A stretch of DNA of 64,000 nt from assembly GCA_910588945.1 (NCBI GenBank), contig CAJUSF010000031.1:67837-131836 (forward strand), given 5' to 3'. Source of the stretch: an uncultured Eggerthellaceae bacterium. Its GTDB lineage: Bacteria > Actinomycetota > Coriobacteriia > Coriobacteriales > Eggerthellaceae. The notes beneath the pieces were generated by a model that saw only the letters and a list, made by a program, of their open reading frames with translations, had not been told where the DNA came from and did not search any database. Below are positions 1 through 10,090 of the stretch, in pieces. A program made the position numbers and the translations under genes. Every line of letters begins with the position of its first letter. The first letter of the stretch is position 1.

Positions 1-1115
1 TCGAGGAATTCCTTCAGCGATGCCAGATCATTCGATCCCACGCTGTCGAACATGCGCCCCATGATGGCCGCCTCGTTCACCACTGTATCATCACCCGAAT
101 CCGCTGCTGCGCCATCTTCGGTGCCGTCATCAGTGGTGGCGCCCATTCCCATGGTGGATACCATCATGGAGGTCATGTCGAATCCGGTGGAGGTGATCTG
201 GAGCGGATAGGAGGACAAGGTTTCCTCTTCGACGCTGGCTATATAGTTGTTGACGCCGTTTGCAAGCGACAGGATAGCTGCGATGCCGATGATGCCGATC
301 GACCCCGCAAAGGCCGTCATGATGGTGCGACCTTTCTTGGTCATGAGGTTGTTGAATGAAAGCGACAGCGCCGTTAGAAAACTCATGGAGGTGCGGCGGA
401 TCTTTTTCTTTGACTTGCGGATTTCTGAAGCGGTAGGTGCGAAGGGGTCTGTGTCGTCTGTGATGTGTCCATCGGCTAAGTTCACGATGCGCGTTGCATA
501 CTGTTCAGCCAGTTCAGGGTTGTGCGTAACCATGATGACTAGGCGATCGTTGGCGATCTCTGTGAGAAGATCCATGATCTGCACGGACGTTTTGGAATCG
601 AGCGCGCCGGTGGGTTCATCAGCAAGAAGAATCTCAGGGTCGTTGACGAGCGCGCGTGCGATAGCGACGCGCTGCATCTGCCCGCCAGAGAGCTGGCTGG
701 GCTTCTTGTTTATGTGATCAGCGAGCCCCACGCGACGCAGTTCGGCGATGGCGCGTTCGCGGCGCTCTTCATGGCTGACGCCTGAGAGGGTCAAAGCAAG
801 CTCGACATTTGCAAGCACGCTTTGGTGAGGTATTAGGTTGTAACTTTGAAAAACGAAGCCGATGCGGTTGTTGCGGAAGGTATCCCAGTCGCGGTCGGTG
901 TAGTCTTTGGTCGAGATGCCGTCGATCACGAGGTCGCCTGAATCGTAATGGTCGAGCCCGCCGATGATGTTGAGCATGGTGGTCTTGCCCGACCCCGACG
1001 GACCTAGTATCGCTGCAAATTCGTTGTCGCGGAAATTGATCGATACACCGTCTAGTGCAACCTGTGTGAAATCGCCTGTGGTATATGACTTATAGATATC
1101 TTTGAGCTGAAGCAT
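1..1115 (-). CDS. MacB-type ABC transporter, ATP-binding/permease protein (partial)
   Basis: Reads leftward from ATG at 1115 and runs off the window edge, so only about the first 371 residues are visible. The N-terminal 220 residues are an ABC ATPase: Walker [10 protein letters not shown], signature [15 protein letters not shown] and Walker [15 protein letters not shown] linker rich in Lys/Arg and a first membrane segment follow (about residues 255-290, from [17 protein letters not shown]), then the start of a large extracytoplasmic domain. This is the MacB/LolD-type layout of exporters that move lipoproteins, peptides or drugs, here with ATPase and permease in one chain. The substrate cannot be told. 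Start and frame are clear from the conserved N-terminus [11 protein letters not shown]. The gene lies tail-to-head behind the WYL regulator on the same strand, which may or may not control it. Confidence 0.88.
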   Translation of the reverse strand, partial: MLQLKDIYKSYTTGDFTQVALDGVSINFRDNEFAAILGPSGSGKTTMLNIIGGLDHYDSGDLVIDGISTKDYTDRDWDTFRNNRIGFVFQSYNLIPHQSVLANVELALTLSGVSHEERRERAIAELRRVGLADHINKKPSQLSGGQMQRVAIARALVNDPEILLADEPTGALDSKTSVQIMDLLTEIANDRLVIMVTHNPELAEQYATRIVNLADGHITDDTDPFAPTASEIRKSKKKIRRTSMSFLTALSLSFNNLMTKKGRTIMTAFAGSIGIIGIAAILSLANGVNNYIASVEEETLSSYPLQITSTGFDMTSMMVSTMGMGATTDDGTEDGAAADSGDDTVVNEAAIMGRMFDSVGSNDLASLKEFL

Positions 1116-1189
1116 TTGATTATCCGTCCTGAATAGGCCACGATCGTTTTTAACAGCCTATTCTACAACTATAACGGACCTGTCGGATA

Positions 1190-2209
1190 TCAAATATTTT
1201 CCAGTATGCTCTCTATATGTGTGCGATAGCGCTCCACGACCCTTTTTGGAGCCATTATCCGCACGTCGCCTGCAAATTGCGCGATCTTGCCGAAGAACAC
1301 AGGTGACGGTGCTACCTTTACGCTCATCTTCGCCCATTGATCGTTAGGAATATCTTCGCTAAAGGAGGATGTCGATTCGGGCTCATAGGGGGAAGATGTG
1401 GTGTCGTCCTTGCCGAACAGATCGACGATGCTGCTCACCAGCTTCTCTTTCACGAGAAGCGTCACGCGCACAGGTTGCTCATCGAACATTCCCGGCGTTC
1501 GACGCTCGTAGCTGGCTATGTCGAAGTCGGCCGGCAGCCTATGCGCGCAAGGCGACTTTTCTAGCACCAGCACGCCTTCCATCCTGTCCACGCGATAGAT
1601 CTTCACGTTGTCATAGGAGTTATCATCGTAGACGCCGAGGTAGTAGCGCTCGTCGGTGTAGATCAGGAAAAGCGGCGTCTTTATGCGGAGCTCTTCGCCC
1701 TCGCTTAAAGTGGGCACAGAGTCCATCTTCGAATTCAGCCTAACGTATCTAAAGGAGATGTCGCGCTTGTCGGCGATGGCGTGCTGTATCTTGTCAAGCG
1801 CATCGAATACTGAATCGTTTTGAACCTTCACGCGCCCGCTAACGTGGATCTGCGAGCAAAGGTCCTTCGCTTGATCGTTGGATACGAGCGATCTGAGTTT
1901 GGAGATAAGGGCCTCGGAGTTGGCTTGTGTGATGGATCTCGAGCTTTGGACGGCATCGATGAGCAGCATTAGCTCCGAGCGTTCAAAGAGCCTGTCGGAG
2001 AGATAGTACTGGACAGGGCGCTTGGCGATCTTGCCCACCGTGAAACCGAACTCATTCAAGGCGGCGATATCCCGATAGAGAGCTTTTCGTTCGGATGTGA
2101 TGCCAAACCCGGCAAGGCGTGTCTGAATCTCGGGAAGCGAAAGGCCGTGACACTCGTCCGTTTCCTCGTAGAGGATCTTCATCAGGTATAGCAACCGGGG
2201 TTTTGACAC
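1190..2209 (-). CDS. WYL-domain transcriptional regulator
   Basis: DNA-binding regulator with an N-terminal winged helix (KPRLLYLMKILYEETDE, then a recognition region around TSERKALYRDIAAL) and a C-terminal WYL domain of the kind that senses nucleotides or other ligands. The WYL triad region reads as YYLGVYDD near residue 190. The open frame extends upstream to 2353, but those 48 residues resemble no helix-turn-helix protein. I prefer GTG at 2209 (VSKPRLL), which has AAGGA 13 bases upstream; GTG at 2221 sits too close to that site. The target is unknown. The gene is divergent from pntA, with the start regions about 280 bp apart, so regulation of pntAB or of the adjacent ABC exporter are both possible. 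Confidence 0.8.
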   Translation of the reverse strand: MSKPRLLYLMKILYEETDECHGLSLPEIQTRLAGFGITSERKALYRDIAALNEFGFTVGKIAKRPVQYYLSDRLFERSELMLLIDAVQSSRSITQANSEALISKLRSLVSNDQAKDLCSQIHVSGRVKVQNDSVFDALDKIQHAIADKRDISFRYVRLNSKMDSVPTLSEGEELRIKTPLFLIYTDERYYLGVYDDNSYDNVKIYRVDRMEGVLVLEKSPCAHRLPADFDIASYERRTPGMFDEQPVRVTLLVKEKLVSSIVDLFGKDDTTSSPYEPESTSSFSEDIPNDQWAKMSVKVAPSPVFFGKIAQFAGDVRIMAPKRVVERYRTHIESILENI

Positions 2210-2493
2210 AGTGTTATTCACATCCTTGAGACTTTTCGATGATAAGAATCTTAAGCAAGAAGGCTGGTGCCGTAAAGATGGATGCTGTCCGGAGGTGACC
2301 GTTTCGTTAAATTTGGAAAACGAAGGGTGCCATCGCGGGCTTTTGTGCAACAATCTAGTCTTTGAGAAAAGCCGGATGAGCGGTGATCTGCTGCATCCGT
2401 TGATTGGGCAGCGAAGATGCGAAAGTCTTCATGCGCTGCGCTATATATGAAAGAAGCGGGCGTTTTGCCCTTGTCCATAGGAGAGGAGTGCCG

Positions 2494-4044
2494 ATGCTCA
2501 TAGGGATACCAAAAGAGGTCAACGTCGGCGAGACCCGTGTTGCCGGGTCGCCTGAGACGGTGAAGAAGCTTTTGAAGCTCGGCTATGAGGTCTGCGTCGA
2601 GCGGGGAGCTGGTCGTTTGGCTAGTTTTCCGGACGAGGCATATGTGGAGGCCGGGGCGCGGATCGTAGATAAGGATGAGGTGTGGGCCTCTGATATCGTG
2701 GTGTGCGTGGATATGCCTACCGATTCTGAGCTTGCGCTCATGCACAGAGACGCGATGCTCATAACGCGCATGCGCATGGAGGCCAATCCGGATCTGGTGG
2801 AGGTTTTCGCAAGTCGCGGACTTACAGCGCTTGCAATGGATGCAGCTCCTCGAATCTCACGCGCGCAGTCGCTCGATGTGCGATCGTCTATGGCTAATCT
2901 TTCCGGATACAAGGCGGTCATTGAGGCAGCCAATGCCTTCGGTCGCCTGTTCGGAGGGCAGATGACGGCTGCGGGCAAGGTACCCCCGGCCAATGTGTAT
3001 ATCATCGGAGTCGGCGTGTCTGGCCTTGCTGCCATCGGTACTGCATCTTCGATGGGGGCGCAGGTCTATGCTACCGATGTGCGTCCGGAAGTGGCCGATC
3101 AAGTGGAGTCTTTGGGTGGAACATTCGTTGAGATCCCGGTTCGTCAGAAGTCGACGGATGGTTATGCTAAGGAGATGACCGGAGACGAGCAAGCTCGTGT
3201 GCGCCAGGTATATGCCGAGCAGGCGGCGAAGTCCGACATCATCATCACCACCGCACAGGTCCCCGGACGTCCGAGCCCACTTCTTTTGGATGAAGAAGCG
3301 ATAGCCGGAATGCGACCGGGGTCGGTGATTGTCGATCTGGGAGCGTCTGAGCTCGGGTCGAATACGGCGCTCACCGTGCCTGATGAAATGATACGCACCG
3401 ACAACGACGTCACGATCATCGGCTACAGGAATCTTCCCGACAAGCTGCCCGAACAGGCATCGCAGCTTTTCGGCAACAACGTTGTGAACCTGTTCAAGCT
3501 GCTGACGCCTCAAAAGGACGGCAAAGTTGTTCTCAATGAGGATGACGAGGTCATCCGAGCAATGACGGTCTGCATCGACGGCAAGATAATGTGGCCGCCG
3601 CCTCCGGTGAATGTGAGCGCGGTGACGCCTGCGGCCGAGGAGGCCGAAGTTGCAAAAGCCAAGACGCAAGCAGGTGAGCAGCAGGAGAGATCTGCGACAA
3701 AGGGGCTTTGGTGGAAGATTCTGCTCGGCATTTTGGGTATTGCGCTTATCTTGTGCGCACCATCTGAGATGCAAGGACATTTCGTCGTGTTCGAGCTGGC
3801 CATCGTGGTTGGCTTTTACGTCATCACCAGTGTTACGCATACGCTGCACACGCCACTCATGTCGGTTACGAACGCTATTTCGGGGATCATCATAGTAGGC
3901 GCGATATTGCAGATCGCAAGTCCTGATCCCTTGATACAGGCGCTTGCGTTCATTGCTATTGTGATCGCTTCGATCAATATCTTTGGTGGGTTCCTCGTAA
4001 CGAACCGAATGCTCAAGATGTTCCAGAGGAGCTCTGATGAATGA
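2494..4044 (+). CDS. pntA: NAD(P) transhydrogenase subunit alpha
   Basis: Alpha subunit of the membrane proton-translocating transhydrogenase, which transfers hydride between NADH and NADP+ using the proton gradient. Residues 1-390 are the NAD-binding domain I, beginning [20 protein letters not shown], with a Rossmann motif [18 protein letters not shown] near 170-190. A charged linker precedes about four C-terminal membrane helices (residues 405-505). The full length of 516 residues fits the family (E. coli PntA has 510). The frame is open from 2404, but ATG 2494 is preceded by AGGAGAGGAG and matches the family N-terminus. The stop overlaps the pntB start (ATGA), so the two are translationally coupled. 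Confidence 0.96.
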   Translation: MLIGIPKEVNVGETRVAGSPETVKKLLKLGYEVCVERGAGRLASFPDEAYVEAGARIVDKDEVWASDIVVCVDMPTDSELALMHRDAMLITRMRMEANPDLVEVFASRGLTALAMDAAPRISRAQSLDVRSSMANLSGYKAVIEAANAFGRLFGGQMTAAGKVPPANVYIIGVGVSGLAAIGTASSMGAQVYATDVRPEVADQVESLGGTFVEIPVRQKSTDGYAKEMTGDEQARVRQVYAEQAAKSDIIITTAQVPGRPSPLLLDEEAIAGMRPGSVIVDLGASELGSNTALTVPDEMIRTDNDVTIIGYRNLPDKLPEQASQLFGNNVVNLFKLLTPQKDGKVVLNEDDEVIRAMTVCIDGKIMWPPPPVNVSAVTPAAEEAEVAKAKTQAGEQQERSATKGLWWKILLGILGIALILCAPSEMQGHFVVFELAIVVGFYVITSVTHTLHTPLMSVTNAISGIIIVGAILQIASPDPLIQALAFIAIVIASINIFGGFLVTNRMLKMFQRSSDE

Positions 4045-5525
4045 TGTACGGTATGCATGGTTTGGGATTTGATCCTGCTACGTTCATGATGATGATCGGC
4101 ATAGAGCGTTTCCAGTCGCTGGCATATATACTGGCGGCACTGCTGTTCATACTGGCACTCGCCGGCTTGTCGAAGCAAAAAACAGCACGCCGCGGCAACT
4201 TCATGGGTGTTGCGGGAATGACCCTCGCTGTGGTGGCGACCATCACGTTCGCCATCGGCTTTACCGCTCCTATAGCGCCTAAGCTTGCTCTTACCGGCTT
4301 GGGACTCATTATTCTAGCTATGGCTATAGGTGCCGCGATCGGTACGTGGCGTGCCATGAAGGTGCAGATGACGGGCATGCCTGAGCTTGTGGCGATGCTC
4401 CATTCGTTCGTGGGTGCTGCCGCGGTGCTCGTCGGGTTCAACTCATTTTTGGCCGACCCGGGCGAGCCTAGTGTGGATAACGTATGGCATATGGGAGAGG
4501 TGGGCCTTGCCGTTTTCATCGGCGCTGTTACGCTTACTGGCTCTATCGTGGCCTATCTGAAGCTTTCGGCCAGGATCTCAGGTAAACCTCGCACGCTTCC
4601 AGCTCACAACGGCATCATCGTCGGCGCAATCATCATAACCCTCGTGCTTATCGGGCTCTTCACCACGACGATCGGCGTACAAGGAGGATTGCCGCTGCTT
4701 GTCGCTATCACGATGATATCGCTTGTGCTTGGTGCCTATCTTGTGCTGGCCATCGGCGGGGGAGACATGCCCGTTGTTGTTTCCATGCTCAACTCGTATT
4801 CGGGATGGGCGGCGGCTATGGCTGGATTTACGCTTGGCAACGACCTTCTCATCATTACAGGCGCGCTTGTGGGATCTTCTGGCGCTTATCTTTCCTACAT
4901 CATGTGCCAAGGCATGAACCGCTCGTTCATCTCGGTCATCTTGGGCGGTTTCGGCGGAGACAGCGCTCCTGCATCGTCGGGCGAGGCCAAGGACTACGGC
5001 GACTACACTGAGGCCACCCCGGAAGAGGTGGCGCAGATGCTCAAAGATTCCAAGCGCGTGGTCATCACGCCTGGATACGGCATGGCGGTGGCTCAAGCGC
5101 AGTTTCCTGTTGCGGATCTTACGCGACGACTTCTCGATCAAGGCGTGGATGTGGTGTTTGCGGTACATCCTGTGGCCGGTCGTATGCCCGGACACATGAA
5201 TGTGCTTCTTGCCGAGGCGAAGGTTCCATACGATAACGTGCTCGAGATGGATGAGATCAACGATGATTTCGGTGATGTAGATACCGTGCTTGTTATAGGT
5301 GCAAATGATACGGTCAATCCTGCAGCTGAGACCGAGCCTGATTCGCCTATCGCGGGCATGCCTGTTATGCGCGTTTGGGATGCAGGAAAGGTTATCGTGT
5401 TTAAGCGTTCAATGGGAAATGCTGGTTATGCGGGAGTGCAAAATCCGCTGTTTTTCAACGATAACACCGATATGCTACTAGGCGATGCGAAAGAATCGGT
5501 GGATAAGATCTTGAGCTCTCTGTAG
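4041..5525 (+). CDS. pntB: NAD(P) transhydrogenase subunit beta
   Basis: Beta subunit, partner of PntA. The first 290 residues are hydrophobic with about nine membrane helices carrying the proton channel. The last 190 residues are the NADP-binding domain III, with the family motif [14 protein letters not shown] and, further on, [14 protein letters not shown] and [11 protein letters not shown]. The length of 494 slightly exceeds E. coli PntB (462) through a longer N-terminus. The ribosome-binding site GAGGAGC lies inside the end of pntA. In an anaerobe this pair balances NADH and NADPH at the cost or gain of proton-motive force. A perfect 15-bp inverted repeat surrounds the stop codon and probably ends the transcript. 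Confidence 0.96.
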   Translation: MMYGMHGLGFDPATFMMMIGIERFQSLAYILAALLFILALAGLSKQKTARRGNFMGVAGMTLAVVATITFAIGFTAPIAPKLALTGLGLIILAMAIGAAIGTWRAMKVQMTGMPELVAMLHSFVGAAAVLVGFNSFLADPGEPSVDNVWHMGEVGLAVFIGAVTLTGSIVAYLKLSARISGKPRTLPAHNGIIVGAIIITLVLIGLFTTTIGVQGGLPLLVAITMISLVLGAYLVLAIGGGDMPVVVSMLNSYSGWAAAMAGFTLGNDLLIITGALVGSSGAYLSYIMCQGMNRSFISVILGGFGGDSAPASSGEAKDYGDYTEATPEEVAQMLKDSKRVVITPGYGMAVAQAQFPVADLTRRLLDQGVDVVFAVHPVAGRMPGHMNVLLAEAKVPYDNVLEMDEINDDFGDVDTVLVIGANDTVNPAAETEPDSPIAGMPVMRVWDAGKVIVFKRSMGNAGYAGVQNPLFFNDNTDMLLGDAKESVDKILSSL

Positions 5526-5541
5526 AAGAGCTCAAGATCTT
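5505..5541. terminator. Bidirectional hairpin at the pntB stop codon
   Basis: A perfect 15-bp inverted repeat (arms 5505-5519 and 5527-5541) has a 7-base loop that holds the pntB TAG stop. It sits between the converging pntB and DUF362 genes. The T-runs are short on both sides (TCTTTC on the plus strand), so termination would rest on the strong stem. Confidence 0.75.
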
Positions 5542-5546
5542 TCGTG

Positions 5547-6431
5547 CTAATCTAAAACAATAAGTTCGTAGTTTTTGGTTCCATATCCTTGGCGTACGGC
5601 ATCATCGATGATCTTCATGCCGTTTTTTGAGTTAATGCGCTCAAGCAGGCGATTGCGACCGGGATCGTCAGAGTTAATGACGGCATCGAGACACGCTTGA
5701 TCTATGGCGATCGGGTCTATGGACGCGAAGATTCCGATATCACCCATGCATGGATCTTCCGCAACCGCGCAGCAGTCGCAATCGACAGACAGGTTGCAAG
5801 CGATGTTCACGAACGCCAAGTTGCTTTTGAAATGATCTACGATCGTTCCTGCTGTCTCGGCCATCGCTTCGATGAAGTCGTCCTGTGATCCGTGCTTGTT
5901 CCAAAAATCATCCTGATCAAGAGATGCGCCGCAGGTATGGATATTCACCTTGCCCTTATTGGAAGCGCAGCCGATCGAAAGCTGTTTGAGCGCGCCGCCA
6001 AAACCGCCCATGGGGTGACCCTTGAAATGCGAGAGCACGAGCATAGACGCGTAATTGGCAATATGCGATCCGACGAGGTTTTCCTTTATGACGCGTCCGT
6101 TTTCGATGGGAAAGACGATATCATCGTCATCGGCATCCATGATGTCCACATCGAAGTACTTAGACCAACCATGATCAGCCATGAGCTTCACATGCTTGTC
6201 GGTGGTATCGCGCGCGCCGGCATATGCGGTATTGCACTCCACGATAGTGCCATCGACCTTCTCGACCATAGGCCTCATGAACTCCGGATGGAGATAGTTC
6301 TGGTTTCCCTCTTCGCCGGAATGCACTTTGACGGCTACTTTGCCGGGAAGCTCCACGCTGAGCGCCTCAAAGACTTTGATCACGCTCTCAGGGCTTATGT
6401 CTTTTGTGAAGAATACTTTCGCTTTTTCCAT
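5547..6431 (-). CDS. DUF362 domain-containing protein
   Basis: A 294-residue cytoplasmic protein without a signal peptide, matching the DUF362 family: N-terminal VAVKVHSGEEGNQNYLHPEF, central FKGHPMGGFGGALKQLSIGC and a Cys cluster near residue 215 (CNLSVDCDCCAVAEDPC) that could bind an Fe-S cluster or metal. Other DUF362 proteins often carry a ferredoxin module; this one does not. The family has no settled biochemical role. AGAGGT lies seven bases before the ATG. It stands alone, converging on pntB and followed by a 160-bp gap to the protease gene, so the neighbours do not reveal its job. Confidence 0.85.
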   Translation of the reverse strand: MEKAKVFFTKDISPESVIKVFEALSVELPGKVAVKVHSGEEGNQNYLHPEFMRPMVEKVDGTIVECNTAYAGARDTTDKHVKLMADHGWSKYFDVDIMDADDDDIVFPIENGRVIKENLVGSHIANYASMLVLSHFKGHPMGGFGGALKQLSIGCASNKGKVNIHTCGASLDQDDFWNKHGSQDDFIEAMAETAGTIVDHFKSNLAFVNIACNLSVDCDCCAVAEDPCMGDIGIFASIDPIAIDQACLDAVINSDDPGRNRLLERINSKNGMKIIDDAVRQGYGTKNYELIVLD

Positions 6432-6594
6432 TTCGACCTCTTTCTTTGTTTGATCTTTGTGAACATGTCGGCTTTTATAGTTCGGGGGTATAGCTTTTGT
6501 TTTTCTTGTCGCTCGAGTGCGGCTTTCAAGATGTAGCTTTCAAGATGCGGTTCGAGACATTAGGATCCATCGCTTCGATAAGGCTTAGAGCGAA

Positions 6595-8748
6595 CTAGAA
6601 GGCGCTGCGTCGGATGCCCACACCGAGGAAGAACACGGAGGCGAACGCGCTTATCAGGGAAAACGACAGGAGAAGAATGTGCGTCGTGTCGCCTGTGCGC
6701 GCAAGCGTCGCATTTGGATCGGAGCTGAGCGATGTTGTGTTTGGTTGAAGGTTTTCGACTATGTACCCGCCGCTGTCTGCATCCGATAGCGGGTGGTCTC
6801 CTTTCGAGATTTTGCCGACATTCGCATCGCTGGGCGCAGTGGAGGTCTCGACATTCTTGCTGTCATTCAGCGGATGATCCGATAGATCGCCTGTGTCTGG
6901 ATCCGATGAAGAACCTGAAGCGGAGTCTTTTTCGTCAGTGCTGTCATCGTGCTTCGCCTCCTCAGGGTTGGGATCGCTGGAGTCATCAGGGCCTTGGCTG
7001 CTCAAAACATCCTCGGCGGGTGCTTTGCTTTCATCCGTGAGATCGGCAGGCTCTCCAAAAGCTTTTATCATCACGTTGCCAGCTGTGAGGTTGATGTTTG
7101 CAAGAGGTTGCACGATCTGAGATGCAGACACCTCACTCCAAGTGCTGCCCTGCATGATGAAGCTCTCGCCGGGATTTGATATGGCTTTTGAGCGTATCCC
7201 GCTGAAGCTATAGGAGTTGTTTGACGTTCCGCACTCCACGCTCGTGAACCATTTGTTGCCCGATGCGATCTCTTGCACGACGGAAAACCTCTGTCCGGCG
7301 CGTAGCGCAACAGGTTCGCTTAGATCGATCTGGGAGTAGAGCTGCCCGTTGAGCGTCGTCTTATTGCTTGTAGCAAGCATCCCCGAATCAGGGATGGTCG
7401 ACTTCTCGTCAAGCAGGTAGATGCTCGTGGTCACGCTCGCATTGTTTTTTGGAGAGGTGACCGATATAGCGTTTAGCATCATGTCTTGAGGTGCGGTGAA
7501 GATGTTGGCTTGAAGCACGCGCGATGAATTGCCAAGCTCTACAACCGATCCGTTCGAGAAACCGAGAAGGTCATATTGAAGCGTTAGGTCGTTTTCTTCG
7601 TTATCGGTCGACGGGGTGAACCAGCTGTAGTCATCGATGGTGGCATCGTAGTAGGAGACATAGATGTATCCGGTATTGTCGATGCCCCAAGGGTATACGT
7701 TGCCGGCGGGGCTCTCTAGACTGCCGTAGCTGTTTTTCACGATCCATGCGCCATCACCTGATGGGGTGTTCGTGAAATTGCTTGCACTGAACGTGTCGTC
7801 CCATCCGACAACGGTGGCCATATGGTTGGACGTGAAATGCCTGTTCACAAATCTGCCGCCAGTATCCACGTTCGTGAATTCATCGACAGCGCCGATCTTC
7901 TTGCCCGTGTCGAGACAAAAGCTCATGGCTAGCGCGCCATGCTCCATCAAATCGTTTTTCATCACATTGATATAGGCGGGGTTTGCCTCAAAGCTGCCAT
8001 CGGGCATGCTTGTGTATCCCACATTGCGAAAGCCCATTTCGTGGAGTTGGAATCCGCTTTTAGTCGCTAGGCTGCGATCGAGCGACCAAGTGGCGCTCGG
8101 GTCCCACTCGGAGCTGATCTGAGGATATCCGTACCAATCGCTCTCGACAGAGCTCACAAGGCTTTTCGATCTGTTGGCGTATGGAGCCTCGGCCTCTGTG
8201 ATGACGCCTGTGCCTCTGGCTATGGTGTATGCGGCCGTAAGAGCGTTGCCGCCAGTGTTTAGAGCTCCGTTGCGAAGCTCAGTGCCTTCTCCGGCCTGAT
8301 CGGGGGCACCAAGAGCATCGGCTTCGCCTGCATTTGCAAGCCAATCGGTGAAGTATGCGAGCTGCATCTCAGAAAGATCGAGATTTGCTGCACTTGCGCG
8401 ACCTTGCTCAAGAAGCGCGCTCTCAAATGATGCGATCGCTGCGAATGCCCAGCATGTCCCGAAGAGATTCTGGTCTTTTATGGATGTGACGTTGCCGCGA
8501 TCGCGAAGATCGTATCTGAGCGGAAGGGAGGATCTGGCCAAGCTGTATGTCGATGAGCCCTGCCCTGATCCTTCAATTGCGTTCATTTTTGGGAGAGAAT
8601 AGGGCGAATCCGCTTCGACAAGACAGACTTCGAAAGGGGACACGCTGTTGGATGAAGCCTGTGATGTCATGGCAGCGATCGGTGATATGGCGAGCACGAT
8701 CGCCAATAAGAACGTGCTGATCGATGCTATGAGATAACGTTTGCTCAT
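6595..8748 (-). CDS. Surface papain-like (C1) cysteine protease with LARTG sorting signal
   Basis: Secreted protease of 717 residues. A signal peptide occupies residues 1-30 (KR, then a hydrophobic run to ISPIAAMTSQA). The papain fold follows, with catalytic Cys99 in FGTCWAF, His309 in NHMATVVGWDD and Asn339 in WIVKNSYGS; the oxyanion Gln is in KDQNLFG. A beta-rich domain (about 380-560) like the lectin-like domain that accompanies this subfamily comes next, then an Asp/Ser-rich stalk (565-680). The C-terminus has LARTG at 682-686, a hydrophobic span and a short RR tail, the layout of a sortase substrate with a variant motif. It likely degrades host or dietary protein at the cell wall. GGAGGTTGA precedes the ATG. 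A paralogue lies at 27653-29767. Confidence 0.92.
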   Translation of the reverse strand: MSKRYLIASISTFLLAIVLAISPIAAMTSQASSNSVSPFEVCLVEADSPYSLPKMNAIEGSGQGSSTYSLARSSLPLRYDLRDRGNVTSIKDQNLFGTCWAFAAIASFESALLEQGRASAANLDLSEMQLAYFTDWLANAGEADALGAPDQAGEGTELRNGALNTGGNALTAAYTIARGTGVITEAEAPYANRSKSLVSSVESDWYGYPQISSEWDPSATWSLDRSLATKSGFQLHEMGFRNVGYTSMPDGSFEANPAYINVMKNDLMEHGALAMSFCLDTGKKIGAVDEFTNVDTGGRFVNRHFTSNHMATVVGWDDTFSASNFTNTPSGDGAWIVKNSYGSLESPAGNVYPWGIDNTGYIYVSYYDATIDDYSWFTPSTDNEENDLTLQYDLLGFSNGSVVELGNSSRVLQANIFTAPQDMMLNAISVTSPKNNASVTTSIYLLDEKSTIPDSGMLATSNKTTLNGQLYSQIDLSEPVALRAGQRFSVVQEIASGNKWFTSVECGTSNNSYSFSGIRSKAISNPGESFIMQGSTWSEVSASQIVQPLANINLTAGNVMIKAFGEPADLTDESKAPAEDVLSSQGPDDSSDPNPEEAKHDDSTDEKDSASGSSSDPDTGDLSDHPLNDSKNVETSTAPSDANVGKISKGDHPLSDADSGGYIVENLQPNTTSLSSDPNATLARTGDTTHILLLSFSLISAFASVFFLGVGIRRSAF

Positions 8749-8954
8749 TCAACCTCCTGTTGGATTGCAGACCCTTGGGTGATCGAAGGTTGGATTTAGC
8801 GTATGATTTCGTAGCAAGGGTGTAGTTGATAATGATACCAGATTGTTACAAAAATTAACGACAAAGTGTCAGTTAACTCTCATCTCTGGTCACGCTTGGG
8901 TTACAAAACTCCTTTTTACACAGCTATTGGTGTGAGAGAGACTATCTTTGTCAC
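8749..8954. promoter_or_regulatory. Divergent promoter region, protease / glutaminase
   Basis: A 206-bp AT-rich spacer separates two genes that both concern protein or amino-acid use. Around 8830-8860 there are several TATA-like hexamers on both strands (TGATAATGATACC, TTACAAAAATTAA). No convincing -35/-10 pair can be assigned by eye. I see no terminator and no operator palindrome beyond short AT repeats. Confidence 0.35.
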
Positions 8955-9941
8955 ATGGAATGTGTGATATCGAAATCAATGTTGCGGCAAACCATCGAGG
9001 AGGCCTATCTGGCCTATAAAGATACCGATGGCGGGCACAACGCGGACTACATCCCATTTCTCGACAATATCGATTCAAATCTTTTCGGAATATGCATCTG
9101 TCTGGAAGATGGAGATATGATCGAGATTGGAGACACTGATTTTCTATTCGGTATTGAGTCTGTGTCAAAGGTTCACACTGCCATTCTCGTGATGCGCCAA
9201 GTAGGTGTAAAAACACTGCTCGACAAGATCGGTGCCGATGCCACAGGGCTGCCGTTCAATTCGATCGAGGCGATCCTTCTGGAAAAGAATCACCCCTCAT
9301 CGCCGCTGGTGAATGCAGGGGCCATATCGGCATGTTCGATGGTGGAGCCTATTGGGGACGGGCGCAGGAAATGGAATGCGATTGTTGATAATATCGCCGA
9401 GCTTTGCGCAAGCAAGCCCGAGATAATTCAGGAGCTATACAAGTCCGAATCGGCTACGAACTTCAACAACAAATCCATCGCTTGGCTTCTGAAGACCTAT
9501 GGGCGCATCTACGATGATCCGTCGCTTGCGCTTGATCTTTACACTAAGCAGTGCTCACTTGGGGTTACGGCGCGCCAGCTTGCGATATCTGCGGCGACGA
9601 TCGCCTTTGACGGGATGAATCCGGTTTCAAAAAAGCAGGTATTTGATGCAGACATCACCACAAAGATCGTCTCGCTTATCTCTACGGTGGGTTTTTATGA
9701 GACTACAGGAGATTGGCTCTACACCTCAGGCATCCCCGCAAAGACAGGTGTAGGAGGCGCGATCATGGGTGTTGTTCCTGGGCTGTTCGGCATTTGCGCC
9801 TTTTCTCCGCCGCTTGATGAATTCGGCAACTCCGTGCGAGCCCAACAGGCTATTAAATACATTGCGAACAGTCTTGGAATCAATATCTTTTCCAGCAAGA
9901 ATTTTGCCGTTGCGCTCGATGATGATCCGCAGACAAATTAA
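8955..9941 (+). CDS. glsA: Glutaminase A
   Basis: Hydrolyses L-glutamine to glutamate and ammonia in the cytoplasm. It belongs to the serine-dependent beta-lactamase-fold glutaminases: the catalytic S-x-x-K is in GIESVSKVHTA (about residue 72). Other family blocks are PLVNAGAISAC, YKSESATNFNNKSIAWLLK, TKQCSLGVTARQLA and SGIPAKTGVGGAIMGVVPG. The 328 residues are close to the usual 305-310, with a slightly longer N-terminus; a start at the second Met (8979) is also possible because no strong ribosome-binding site precedes 8955. It stands alone and suits an amino-acid-fermenting anaerobe. Confidence 0.95.
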   Translation: MECVISKSMLRQTIEEAYLAYKDTDGGHNADYIPFLDNIDSNLFGICICLEDGDMIEIGDTDFLFGIESVSKVHTAILVMRQVGVKTLLDKIGADATGLPFNSIEAILLEKNHPSSPLVNAGAISACSMVEPIGDGRRKWNAIVDNIAELCASKPEIIQELYKSESATNFNNKSIAWLLKTYGRIYDDPSLALDLYTKQCSLGVTARQLAISAATIAFDGMNPVSKKQVFDADITTKIVSLISTVGFYETTGDWLYTSGIPAKTGVGGAIMGVVPGLFGICAFSPPLDEFGNSVRAQQAIKYIANSLGINIFSSKNFAVALDDDPQTN

Positions 9942-10090
9942 TAGTTGAGCAACGTTTGATATAGGTTGTAGACTATCATTGGTGACAGACTATGTGATAG
10001 TTGACGCTGTGTTTTGGCTTTTTGTCTCTCTTTCAATAAATTTCTTTATTGGATCATGAAAGCTGATTCGTCTCAGAGAGGAAAACAATA

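Noticed and set aside
2251..2745. Minus-strand frame over the pntA start
   Set aside because: Shadow of pntA; it has no family match.
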